A stretch of DNA of 36,529 bases, taken from contig CAZAJU010000007.1 of NCBI GenBank assembly GCA_964485455.1, forward strand, positions 1-36,529, given 5' to 3'. A model generated the notes under the pieces. It saw nothing but the letters and a program-made list of their open reading frames with translations. It searched no databases and was not told the DNA's origin. Positions within the stretch are counted from its first letter, which is position 1. Every line of letters begins with the position of its first letter. Positions 16,904-24,092 of the stretch are shown here, piece after piece. Position numbers and translations under genes: made by a program. This stretch comes from Tissierella_B sp964485455 (GTDB taxonomy: Bacteria; Bacillota; Clostridia; Tissierellales; Tissierellaceae).

Positions 16904-17857
16904 TATGCTTATTTCTCCTGAATTAAGGGTTTCTGTTTTTCCATCTTGAGCTATGACTATAAGATTACCATTCTTATTTATATCTATTGCTCTTCCATAA
17001 GTAATTACTTCGTTTTTATAAAAGCTAATCTCCCTTCCAAGCACAAATGAACGATTCTTGTACTCCTTGATTAGTCCCTCTGTAGCTAGGTCTTTAAGAT
17101 TATTAAAAATTTCATTTAATATCCCTGCTATAAGCTTATTTCTTGATACATCCTTAGGGAAAAGGGAACCCGCTATAGATGAAAGCTCATCTGGGAAATC
17201 CACTTCTCTAGTTTGAATATTAATTCCAATTCCTATAATTATACTTTCTATCTTACCACTTTCAAAATCACTCGTAGCTTCTGTAAGTATTCCGCAAATC
17301 TTTTTATTATTTAAAAATATATCATTTACCCATTTAATCTTAGGTTCTATATTAGTAATGAGTTCTATAGCCTTACAGACTGCTACAGCAGTATATATAG
17401 TAATAAGCTGACTATCTTCTAAACCTAAGTCTGGCTTCATTATTATGCTCATATAAATACCTGTACCGCCTGGTGAAAAAAAGGATTTTCCATATCTTCC
17501 ACGTCCTTCTGTCTGCTCATCGGCAATAATTATAGTCCCATCAGTAGCTCCATCTATTGCCATCTTTTTAGCAACTGTGTTAGTGGAAGTTATGGTATTA
17601 AAAGTAAGTATATGAACTTCCCTATTTAAATCAAGATATTGCCTTATTCCCTGCTCAGAAATTATATCATTATTCTTATCTAGAACGTATCCTTTATTGG
17701 TTGCTGCATTTATTATATAGCCATCATCTCGTAAGGAATTTACTGCTTTCCAAATAGCCGATCTAGAAACATTTAGTTTCTGAGCTATTTCCTGCCCTGA
17801 GATAGGGCTCTCACCACTTTTTTCTAATAGATTCAAAACCTCGGATTTTACAATCAT
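16877..17857 (-). CDS. birA: Biotin--[acetyl-CoA-carboxylase] ligase / biotin repressor
   Basis: A 326-residue bifunctional BirA. The N-terminal winged helix-turn-helix (about 1-60, ISGQEIAQKLNVSRSAIWKAVNSL) marks the repressor type. The ligase domain has the biotinyl-AMP loop EGRGRYGKSFFSPGG (GRGRYG at 118-123), KWVNDI (175-180, Lys175) and a C-terminal SH3-like cap. It attaches biotin to carboxylase carrier proteins. The ATG at 17857 has GGAGGG 5 bases upstream and lies 25 bases after the predicted transcription start. Longer reading from 17917 would start before the promoter -10 and is rejected. No biotin synthesis gene is in the window. Confidence 0.93.
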   Translation of the reverse strand: MIVKSEVLNLLEKSGESPISGQEIAQKLNVSRSAIWKAVNSLRDDGYIINAATNKGYVLDKNNDIISEQGIRQYLDLNREVHILTFNTITSTNTVAKKMAIDGATDGTIIIADEQTEGRGRYGKSFFSPGGTGIYMSIIMKPDLGLEDSQLITIYTAVAVCKAIELITNIEPKIKWVNDIFLNNKKICGILTEATSDFESGKIESIIIGIGINIQTREVDFPDELSSIAGSLFPKDVSRNKLIAGILNEIFNNLKDLATEGLIKEYKNRSFVLGREISFYKNEVITYGRAIDINKNGNLIVIAQDGKTETLNSGEISIKWDSRDRS

Positions 17858-17888
17858 AATATCCCTCCAATATGAGCTATTCAAACTC

Positions 17889-17917
17889 ATTATATCAAAG
17901 AGGAATTCAATTAACAA
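17889..17917 (-). promoter_or_regulatory. Promoter of birA
   Basis: On the minus strand, TTGTTA (17912-17917) and TATAAT (17889-17894, with an upstream TG) are 17 bases apart. Transcription should start near 17882. Confidence 0.75.
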
Positions 17918-17945
17918 CCATTAGGCTCATTTGAGTTGACAATAC

Positions 17946-17978
17946 TAAACCCTGAAACCAAAATGGTTTAAGGGTTTA
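17946..17978 (-). terminator. Hairpin after the dodecin gene, probable terminator
   Basis: The arms 17946-17959 and 17965-17978 pair over 13 of 14 positions around an AAAAT loop. It lies about 20 bases after the dodecin stop. The T-tract on the minus strand is poor, so it may be a weak terminator. Confidence 0.5.
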
Positions 17979-17998
17979 ATTTGACTTATCATATGATT

Positions 17999-18199
17999 TT
18001 ATTCTACAACAAATGATATTTTAGCATTAATTCTATAATTTACTACCTTGTTGTTTTCAACTATTGCTTGCATATTGCTAATGTAAACGCTTTGAATGTT
18101 TTTCAAAGTTTTAGATGCTGCATTAACAGCTTCTTGTGTGGCTGCTTCCCATCCATTTGTTGATTCAGAAAGAACTTCAATTACTTTTACAACTGCCAT
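17999..18199 (-). CDS. Dodecin family protein
   Basis: A 66-residue protein of typical dodecin length. The beta-alpha-beta-beta pattern and the helix start NGWEAATQEAVNAASKTL match the family, including the Trp that stacks on flavin. Dodecins form hollow dodecamers that store riboflavin-type flavins or bind CoA. AAGGAGGAG lies 5 bases before the ATG. It sits alone between two hairpins. The only nearby structure in the 112 bases upstream is the leucine dehydrogenase terminator; I could not assign a convincing promoter. Confidence 0.9.
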   Translation of the reverse strand: MAVVKVIEVLSESTNGWEAATQEAVNAASKTLKNIQSVYISNMQAIVENNKVVNYRINAKISFVVE

Positions 18200-18268
18200 A
18201 ATTTCTCCTCCTTAATCTTTATCTACAGCATAGTGTAACCAGATAAGAAGAAATAATTCTTGTTATGA

Positions 18269-18304
18269 GAAAAATAATAGTCAGTACCAAAAGGTACTGA
18301 CTAT
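18269..18304 (-). terminator. Terminator after leucine dehydrogenase
   Basis: ATAGTCAGTACC (18277-18288) and GGTACTGACTAT (18293-18304) form a perfect 12-bp stem with a 4-base loop. On the minus strand it is followed by TATTTTTC. It lies 7 bases after the stop codon. Confidence 0.9.
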
Positions 18305-18311
18305 CGAATTA

Positions 18312-19376
18312 TTATTTTTTATTGTAAATTGTGCTTACCTTGCCTATTTGTTCTATTCTCTTTTCAGCTAGTCTATCTGCTGCCTTGTATGTTGGGATGT
18401 TTTCGTTCTTAGAGATTGCTATAACCTCTTTAACGATATCGTAGATTTTAGTTACTTTTGCAATTGCTTTTTCATAGTTATAGCCTACGAACTCATCAGC
18501 TACATTCATTACTCCACCTGCATTGATTATATAATCAGGAATATAAAGTATGCCCTTTTCTTGTAACATGTCTCCGTGTTTTGTTTCTTTAAGTTGGTTA
18601 TTTGCAGCTCCTGCAACTATCTTGCACTTTAATTTATCTACAGTGAAGTCATTGATAGTTGCACCCAAAGCATTTGGTGAAAACACATCGCATTCTACTC
18701 CATATATTTCATCTGGACCTACTGCTGTTGCGCCTATATCATTTACAACTCTATCTATACTAGCTTTACTTAAAGCAGTTACAATAAGTTCTGCTCCTGC
18801 TTCTTTAAGTAGTCTACATAGCTCATATCCAACTGCACCTAATCCTTGTACAGCTATCTTTTTACCAGTTAAATCAGTGGAGCCATATACTTCTTCTACT
18901 GCGGCTAAGATACCTCTGTATGTTCCATATGCTGTTACAGGGGATGGGTTTCCACTCTTTCCTTCCAAGCCCATTACGTAATCGGTTTCGTAATTTACAT
19001 AGGACATATCCTCTGTAGTTGTATTTACATCCTCAGCAGTTATATATCTACCATTTAAACCCTCAACAAATCTTCCAAGTGCTCTAAATAAAGCCTCACT
19101 CTTAATGGTTTTTGGGTCTCCTATAATAACAGTTTTACCTCCGCCAAGGTTTAATCCTGCAGCGGCATTCTTATATGTCATGCCTCTTGATAGTCTAAGA
19201 ACATCAAGGATAGCATCGTCTTCATTCTCATAATTCCATAATCTTGTTCCACCAAGGGCTGGTCCTAAAGTTGTGTCATGTATTCCTATTATAGCCTTTA
19301 ATCCTGAAGTTTTGTCTTGGCAGAATACCAATTGCTCGTAATCATATTCCTCTAAGTAGTCAAATATTTTCATCAT
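18312..19376 (-). CDS. Leucine (branched-chain amino acid) dehydrogenase
   Basis: A 354-residue Glu/Leu/Phe/Val dehydrogenase. It oxidatively deaminates leucine, valine or isoleucine to the 2-oxo acids with NAD+, or runs in reverse. The family core GPALGGTRLW (38-47) and GMTYKNAAAGLNLGGGKTVI (65-84) contains Lys69 and Lys81, which match the substrate-binding and catalytic lysines of Bacillus leucine dehydrogenase (K68, K80). The NAD-binding loop is VQGLGAVGYELCRLLKEAGA. The tail motif YIINAGGVMNVADE is also typical. The start is ATG-ATG behind AAGGGGA. It has its own strong promoter and terminator. Phenylalanine dehydrogenase is the main alternative, but the motifs favour leucine. Confidence 0.92.
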   Translation of the reverse strand: MMKIFDYLEEYDYEQLVFCQDKTSGLKAIIGIHDTTLGPALGGTRLWNYENEDDAILDVLRLSRGMTYKNAAAGLNLGGGKTVIIGDPKTIKSEALFRALGRFVEGLNGRYITAEDVNTTTEDMSYVNYETDYVMGLEGKSGNPSPVTAYGTYRGILAAVEEVYGSTDLTGKKIAVQGLGAVGYELCRLLKEAGAELIVTALSKASIDRVVNDIGATAVGPDEIYGVECDVFSPNALGATINDFTVDKLKCKIVAGAANNQLKETKHGDMLQEKGILYIPDYIINAGGVMNVADEFVGYNYEKAIAKVTKIYDIVKEVIAISKNENIPTYKAADRLAEKRIEQIGKVSTIYNKK

Positions 19377-19435
19377 AATTTCCCCTTCGTTTTAATATGG
19401 TACTGCTTAAAATAACTAAATTAAAAATATGACTT

Positions 19436-19464
19436 ATTATAACAGTGTTTTTGAATATTTGCAA
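19436..19464 (-). promoter_or_regulatory. Promoter of leucine dehydrogenase
   Basis: On the minus strand, TTGCAA (19459-19464) and an extended -10 TGTTATAAT (TATAAT at 19436-19441) are 17 bases apart. The -35 lies in AATATT-tgc-AATATT, a small palindrome. Confidence 0.8.
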
Positions 19465-19474
19465 TATTTTAATA

Positions 19475-19515
19475 ACATTTTTTTGAAAAAAATGTAAAAA
19501 CCAAAATTTGGTTTT
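19475..19515 (-). terminator. AT-rich palindromes after the selenoprotein gene, probable terminator
   Basis: AAAACC-aaaattt-GGTTTT (19497-19515) is followed on the minus strand by a T-rich run. A second perfect palindrome, ACATTTTTTT-g-AAAAAAATGT, lies at 19475-19495. They are about 60-100 bases after the stop codon, so the assignment is tentative. Confidence 0.5.
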
Positions 19516-19577
19516 AACCTCTTCATTACCCATTTCTTTGCTTTAAATATCATTAGACAATTAGACTATCAGTCTCT

Positions 19578-19904
19578 TTAATCCTCCATTACAATTCCTA
19601 ATACTCTTTCTAGATTTTGAAAGTCGATAAATCTACTCTCCCGTAGTATCTCCTTACCTTCTTTTATTAACAATATAGTTGGAACAGTAAATACTAGATT
19701 CTGTCCTGCTACTTGTTTTACCTCATTTATATCTATTTTTATTACACTAAGATTATACTGATTTGCTATCTCCAAAGCCTTTGGAAACACATCATGACAT
19801 ACATTTCATCCCAAAAGGCTAAAATATACAAGTACTACATCTAAATCACCTATTACTTCATTGTACTCTTCACTAGTTTTTATCAAAATTATATTATCTT
19901 TCAT
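19578..19904 (-). CDS. Thioredoxin-like selenoprotein with UxxC motif (in-frame TGA at 19806-19808)
   Basis: The frame opens at the ATG 19902-19904, preceded by GGAGGAG, and runs 108 residues to a stop at 19578 if the TGA at codon 33 is read as selenocysteine. The result is a whole thioredoxin fold: a first helix, strand VVLVYFSLLG, then U33-N-V-C36-H, helix VFPKALEIANQYN, strand VIKIDI, the cis-Pro strand FTVPTILLI, and a last strand/helix. U33 falls exactly where the first Cys of the CxxC active site belongs. The TGA is followed by a hairpin (19768-19788) that fits a bacterial SECIS. An ordinary gene call would start at the GTG at 19790 and give 70 residues with no active site. It faces the pirin gene across a shared control region. 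A mutated Cys codon (pseudogene) is the alternative, but the intact reading frame on both sides argues against it. Confidence 0.85.
19768..19788 (-). promoter_or_regulatory. SECIS-like hairpin downstream of the TGA codon
   Basis: In the mRNA, GUUUCCAAA pairs with UUUGGAGAU (9 pairs, two of them G-U) around a GGC loop. The loop starts 27 bases after the UGA and contains G at its first positions. Distance and loop agree with known bacterial SECIS elements, which lie in the coding sequence just after the UGA and bind SelB. Confidence 0.6.
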
Positions 19905-19934
19905 TTATTTAGCTCCTCCTTCTAATTTCTTTAT

Positions 19935-19990
19935 TTATACCCATTAATTAATTTAAAGTCTATAATAGGTTAAGTAACTAATGGGTATAA
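19935..19990. promoter_or_regulatory. Divergent promoters inside a 12-bp inverted repeat (selenoprotein/pirin)
   Basis: TTATACCCATTA (19935-19946) and TAATGGGTATAA (19979-19990) are perfect inverted copies 44 bases apart centre to centre. Each contains a -10: TATAAA on the minus strand (with TAGACT 17 bases upstream) for the selenoprotein, and TATAAT (19986-19991) on the plus strand for pirin. A protein bound to the arms would control both genes. Nothing else is evident in 19905-20067. Confidence 0.5.
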
Positions 19991-20067
19991 TAATAGACTT
20001 GTATTTTAGCCTTACTCTTTTGTTTAATATCAAAATCTCTGGGTAAGATTCCTAAAGAGGTGATATA

Positions 20068-20946
20068 ATGAGCAGCTTAAGACCAATAGAAGAAAAATAT
20101 ACCGTAGAAAAAGAACACTGGGTAGGTACTGCCTTTAGAGTAAGGAACTATTTCCCAGAGGGAAAAAATCTCTTAGATAGGTTTTCACCCTTTGCATTGA
20201 TGGATTATAATGTGCCTATGCAATTTCCACCTGCTAAATCTCCAAGAGGAATAGGACCTCATCCTCACAGGGGACTTGAGACCGTAACAATAGCTTTTCA
20301 AGGTAATGTTGAGCATCATGATAATGCTGGAAACCACGGCATTATATATCCAGGTGACGTCCAATGGATGACTGCAGGAAAAGGCATTATGCATAAGGAA
20401 TATCATGAGAAGGAATTCAACGAAAAAGGTGGAACCTTCCATGTAGCACAGCTATGGATTAGCCTTCCAAAGAAGGATAAATTCACAGAACCTAGATACC
20501 AAGACATTAGAAACAAAGATATGGGAAAAATAAAGCTCCAGGATGATATAGGTGAAATTACAGTTATAGCAGGTCAAGTTATGGGTACAAAGGGTCCTGC
20601 AATGACCTTCTCTCCAATTAATCTATATCTTGTAGAGCTGAATTCTCGAGGTAAAATAACTTTAGAAGAGCCCGGAGATTATAATACAGGATTACTTATT
20701 ATGAAGGGAAATATAGAGGTAAATAATACCTCTTGTATGGAAAATGAATTTGTTCTATTTGAGAATAAGGAAGGAAAAATCGAAATAAATAATATTTCTC
20801 AGGATGCGAAGCTCCTTGTACTTAGCGGACAGCCTTTAAATGAGCCAGCTTTTGCTGCAGGTCCATTTGTCATGAACACCAAAGAAGAGCTTAGACAAGC
20901 AGCAGAAGATTACAGAAATGGAGTATTTGGTAGCGATAAATTCTAA
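20068..20946 (+). CDS. Pirin family protein (bicupin)
   Basis: A 292-residue pirin homologue made of two cupin domains. The metal site of the first domain is complete: His65 and His67 in GPHPHRGLETVT, then His109 and Glu111 in GIMHKEYHE. This matches H56, H58, H101 and E103 of human pirin. Bacterial pirins bind iron and some have quercetinase activity; others modulate metabolic enzymes. The native role here is unknown. AAGAGGTGAT precedes the ATG. It is divergent from the thioredoxin-like selenoprotein with a common control region, which suggests a link to redox or stress. Confidence 0.9.
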   Translation: MSSLRPIEEKYTVEKEHWVGTAFRVRNYFPEGKNLLDRFSPFALMDYNVPMQFPPAKSPRGIGPHPHRGLETVTIAFQGNVEHHDNAGNHGIIYPGDVQWMTAGKGIMHKEYHEKEFNEKGGTFHVAQLWISLPKKDKFTEPRYQDIRNKDMGKIKLQDDIGEITVIAGQVMGTKGPAMTFSPINLYLVELNSRGKITLEEPGDYNTGLLIMKGNIEVNNTSCMENEFVLFENKEGKIEINNISQDAKLLVLSGQPLNEPAFAAGPFVMNTKEELRQAAEDYRNGVFGSDKF

Positions 20947-20956
20947 ATTGTCATAC

Positions 20957-20993
20957 AACAAAAGCCTTTAGTTCTTATCTAAAGGCTTTTGTT
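20957..20993. terminator. Bidirectional terminator between pirin and arginase genes
   Basis: AACAAAAGCCTTTAG (20957-20971) and CTAAAGGCTTTTGTT (20979-20993) form a perfect 15-bp stem with a 7-base loop. Each arm supplies a T-run on its own strand, so it can serve pirin and, in reverse, the his-arginase operon. Confidence 0.88.
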
Positions 20994-21039
20994 AATATAT
21001 TCTCTTACACGGCTAAATACACAAAACAATTTGCTCTTA

Positions 21040-21951
21040 TCAAATAAGCCATTCCCCTAATAGGGACCCAATAAGGGCTGCTGCATACTTTCCTGATCTG
21101 TTCTTGTGATCTATTAAAGGATTCACTTCTACAAATTCAGCAGATATTAGCTTTCCTGTTTGAGCAATCATCTCTAGGGCAAAGTTGCTTTCTCTGTAGG
21201 TTAAGCCACCTGGTACCTTGGTTCCAGTCCCCATTACATATAATGGGTCTATACTATCTATATCAAAGCTTACATGTATACCATCTGTATCTTTCCCTGC
21301 TATTTGAATTGCTTTTTCTATGATTTCTGGCATTCCATATTTATCTACTTCATGCATGGTGAATACTGTAATTCCAAGTTCCTTAAGAAATTTTTTCTCC
21401 CCAGCATCTACATCCCTGCACCCTACATATACTATCTTTTCAGGGTTTATATTTTTATCCTTTCCACCTATGGAAGTTAACTTTTCATGGCCAAAACCTA
21501 AGCTTACGGCTACAGGCATTCCATGAATATTGCCTGTAGGTGAGGTTTCCTCGGTATTTATATCTGCGTGAGCATCAAACCAGATTATGCCTGGATTCTT
21601 TTTGTGTTGTAGAATTCCTGCGATAGACCCGATAGCTATACTGTGGTCTCCTCCAAGAATAAGGGGAAATCTCCCTCTTTCCATAATTTGGGATACAGTA
21701 TAACATAGCTCAGTATTTACCTTTACAACCTGCTCTAAAAACTTTAACTTTTCTACACTTTCATAGGGAGGCAGATTTTTTTCTGCCATTATATCTCCCA
21801 AATCCTCTACATCATACCCAATATCCATCAACCTTTTTATTAAGCCTGCGTATCTTATAGCAGAAGGACCTAGAGCTACTCCGGGTGTTCCTGCACCCAA
21901 GTCCATAGCTACTCCTATAATTGATATATTTGAATTAATATTAGGGTTCAT
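21040..21951 (-). CDS. rocF: Arginase
   Basis: A 303-residue ureohydrolase, arginase branch: arginine to ornithine and urea. The binuclear manganese ligands are present: GGDHS (His103), DAHAD (D126, H128, D130) and SFDIDSID (D230, D232). The N-terminal DLGAGTPGVALGPSAIRYAGL and the C-terminal SAEFVEVNPLIDHKN closely follow Bacillus RocF. One loop differs: Bacillus has DAPGVGTPVVGG where this protein has LYVMGTGTKVPGG. It is last in the his operon, 11 bases after hisJ, behind AAGGAG. Formiminoglutamase (HutG) is in the same superfamily and would fit histidine context, but the C-terminal motif favours arginase. Confidence 0.85.
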   Translation of the reverse strand: MNPNINSNISIIGVAMDLGAGTPGVALGPSAIRYAGLIKRLMDIGYDVEDLGDIMAEKNLPPYESVEKLKFLEQVVKVNTELCYTVSQIMERGRFPLILGGDHSIAIGSIAGILQHKKNPGIIWFDAHADINTEETSPTGNIHGMPVAVSLGFGHEKLTSIGGKDKNINPEKIVYVGCRDVDAGEKKFLKELGITVFTMHEVDKYGMPEIIEKAIQIAGKDTDGIHVSFDIDSIDPLYVMGTGTKVPGGLTYRESNFALEMIAQTGKLISAEFVEVNPLIDHKNRSGKYAAALIGSLLGEWLI

Positions 21952-21962
21952 AAGTTTACTCC

Positions 21963-22730
21963 TTAAAAATTATTTATCGTTGTAAATCCCATTGAATTTA
22001 AATTGCTAATTACCTCTTCAAAATGTGCACTATAATGATCGTTAAAATGGCAGTCAGACCCTACTGTAATCTTGTTTCCTCCCAATTCTTTATACCTTAA
22101 GAGCACCTCATTTTTGGGAAATGTGGTTTTTAATTTTCCTCTTAAACCTGAGGTATTTACCTCCATGCCCTTATTATTTTTTATTATTGCCTTTAAAATC
22201 TCATCGAGTATGTCCTTATAATCCCCATAATTATAATGTCTATCCTCATATGGACCATATCGAGATATATAATCCATATGACCAACTACATCATAGCTAG
22301 TAAAGTTCTCTACCATCTCCAAAACAAGCTTAAAATAGTCCAAATAGGACTCATATTTAGTTTTACCTACAAAAAAGTCCCCCATATAGAAGTCCATTCC
22401 ATTTCCATAATGGATTGATGAGATTACAAAATCAAATTTATGGTTTTTTAAAAACTGGTCAATTTCCTTCTTATAATTTTTTTCATATCCAATCTCAACC
22501 CCTATTTTTATAGGAATCTCATATTGTCTTTCCAGACTTTTCATTTCCCTTATATAATCATCAAAGTCGATAAAATTTATAAATTCAGGGTCCTTTGTAC
22601 CAAAATCTATATGGTCGGTAAATATCAAATATGCCAAGTCTAGCTCTTTGGCTTTGGTTATATATTTTACTATATCCGCATTGCTATCAGGTGAAAACCT
22701 GGTATGGACATGGTGATCAGTATATTTCAT
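21963..22730 (-). CDS. hisJ: Histidinol-phosphatase, PHP type
   Basis: A 255-residue PHP-domain phosphatase (HisJ/HisK type), unrelated to the HAD-type domain of proteobacterial HisB. It opens with the metal motif HHVHTRFSPD (His7, His9). Further metal motifs are FTDHIDFG, SSIHYGNG, VGHMDYISRYG and a final GSDCHFNDHY. It removes phosphate from L-histidinol phosphate, the step before HisD. It lies 10 bases after hisIE, with AAGGAGAG before its ATG. Its presence explains why hisB here is monofunctional. Confidence 0.9.
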   Translation of the reverse strand: MKYTDHHVHTRFSPDSNADIVKYITKAKELDLAYLIFTDHIDFGTKDPEFINFIDFDDYIREMKSLERQYEIPIKIGVEIGYEKNYKKEIDQFLKNHKFDFVISSIHYGNGMDFYMGDFFVGKTKYESYLDYFKLVLEMVENFTSYDVVGHMDYISRYGPYEDRHYNYGDYKDILDEILKAIIKNNKGMEVNTSGLRGKLKTTFPKNEVLLRYKELGGNKITVGSDCHFNDHYSAHFEEVISNLNSMGFTTINNF

Positions 22731-22740
22731 AAAACTCTCC

Positions 22741-23337
22741 TTACTTCACTCTACTTTTTAATTCCTCTAGAATTTCTATAGGACTTACTTCTTGATTTAC
22801 CAGAAGAACCATCATATGATAGATTAAATCGCTTGTCTCATAAATTAGCTCTTCCTTGCTATTCTTTGCTCCGATTATAACCTCAGATGTCTCTTCTCCT
22901 ACTTTCTTAAGAATCTTATCAATTCCCTTTTCGAATAGGTACTGAGTATAAGAACCTTCCTTAGGATTAAGTTTTCTATCTAAAATAGTTTTATACAGTT
23001 CCTTAAGTGTACTACCAATATCATTATACCCAACAATCTCATTGAAAAAACAAGAATAGTTTCCGGTATGACAAGCTACACCTTTTTGATTTACCTTAAG
23101 GAGTATACTATCTCCATCACAGTCATAGTAAATCCCCTTTACCTCCTGTATATTTCCAGAGGTTTCTCCCTTCTTCCATAGCTCTTTTCTAGAGCGGGAA
23201 TAGTAATGAGCTATTCCCGTTTCAATAGTTAACTTAAGAGACTCTTCATTCATATAGGCTAGCATCAGTACTTCCCCTGTTCCAACGTCTTGAGCTATAG
23301 CTGGTACTAGACCATTTTCGTCAAATTTAATATTCAT
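22741..23337 (-). CDS. hisI: Phosphoribosyl-AMP cyclohydrolase / phosphoribosyl-ATP pyrophosphatase fusion
   Basis: A 198-residue bifunctional HisIE that does steps 2 and 3 of histidine synthesis. The N-terminal cyclohydrolase (about 1-105) has the magnesium/zinc motif DCDGD (72-76, Cys73) and the zinc cysteines C89 and C96 in ACHTGNYSC. The C-terminal pyrophosphatase (about 108-198) is a MazG-like helical domain with KVGEETSEVIIGAKN. The start shares one base with the hisF stop (TAATG), so translation is coupled. Confidence 0.95.
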   Translation of the reverse strand: MNIKFDENGLVPAIAQDVGTGEVLMLAYMNEESLKLTIETGIAHYYSRSRKELWKKGETSGNIQEVKGIYYDCDGDSILLKVNQKGVACHTGNYSCFFNEIVGYNDIGSTLKELYKTILDRKLNPKEGSYTQYLFEKGIDKILKKVGEETSEVIIGAKNSKEELIYETSDLIYHMMVLLVNQEVSPIEILEELKSRVK

Positions 23338-24092
23338 TATAGGCTTACCTCTACTCCATTATTCTTTAAATATTGTTTTAATTCTCCTATATTTATTTCC
23401 TTATAGTGGAATACACTAGCAGCTAAAACCCCCTCTACATCAGCTTCCACTATAGCTTCTAAGAAATCCTCCATCTTTCCTGCTCCACCTGAAGCTATTA
23501 TAGGTACTTTTACATTTTTCTTTATAGCCTTTAGCAACTCTATATCATAACCTTCCTTTGTTCCGTCTGCATCTATACTATTGATAACCATCTCTCCTGC
23601 ACCTAATTTTTCTGTTTTTATTGCCCATTCAATAGCATCTACTCCTGAATCTAGGGTGCCTGCATTTAAAAATACATTCCACTTATTGTCTCCTACTTTT
23701 TTTACATCCATAGCCAATACAATCTTTTGTGAACCGAATCTTTCACTAGCTTCTTTAATAAATTCAGGGTTTTTAACAGCAGCTGAATTTATGGATACCT
23801 TACTGGCACCCCTATTAAATATATCCTCTATATCCTCAATAGTGGATATTCCACCTCCTATACCGAATGGAATTGTAGTCTTCTTAGCGACCTTATCTAT
23901 AAATTCCTTAGAAATCCTTCTATCTTCTGTAGAAGCACTAATATCGTAAAAATACATCTCGTCAGCACCTGAATTTGAATAGTATTCTGCTAAGCTCTCT
24001 GGATCATCTACATCTGTAATATCTACAAACTTCTTACCCTTAACTACTCTACCGTTCTTTACATCTAAACATGGTACTATTCTTCTAATCAT
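23337..24092 (-). CDS. hisF: Imidazole glycerol phosphate synthase, cyclase subunit
   Basis: A 251-residue (beta/alpha)8 barrel that makes imidazole glycerol phosphate and AICAR from PRFAR and ammonia. Catalytic Asp10 (CLDVKNGRVVKG) and Asp129 (AMDVKK) match D11 and D130 of Thermotoga HisF. Phosphate loops GIGGGI and SGGAGK are present. HisF normally receives ammonia from the glutaminase HisH, but no hisH lies in this otherwise complete operon. It overlaps hisA by 4 bases and hisIE by 1 base. Confidence 0.96.
   Translation of the reverse strand: MIRRIVPCLDVKNGRVVKGKKFVDITDVDDPESLAEYYSNSGADEMYFYDISASTEDRRISKEFIDKVAKKTTIPFGIGGGISTIEDIEDIFNRGASKVSINSAAVKNPEFIKEASERFGSQKIVLAMDVKKVGDNKWNVFLNAGTLDSGVDAIEWAIKTEKLGAGEMVINSIDADGTKEGYDIELLKAIKKNVKVPIIASGGAGKMEDFLEAIVEADVEGVLAASVFHYKEINIGELKQYLKNNGVEVSL

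Noticed and set aside
17858..17917. Longer start (17917) for birA
   Set aside because: It overlaps the -35 and -10 of the birA promoter; the GGAGGG before 17857 is the right distance.
17889..17917. BirA operator upstream of birA
   Set aside because: TTGTTAA resembles half of a Gram-positive BirA site, but I find no second inverted half at the usual distance.
18550..18981. 143-residue plus-strand frame opposite leucine dehydrogenase
   Set aside because: It lies wholly inside a well-supported gene on the other strand, has no ribosome binding site and shows no recognisable motif.
19578..19790. Separate 70-residue protein starting at the GTG at 19790
   Set aside because: There is no ribosome binding site there and the fold would lack its first strand and active site. 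The upstream GGAGGAG-ATG and continuous frame show the gene starts at 19904.
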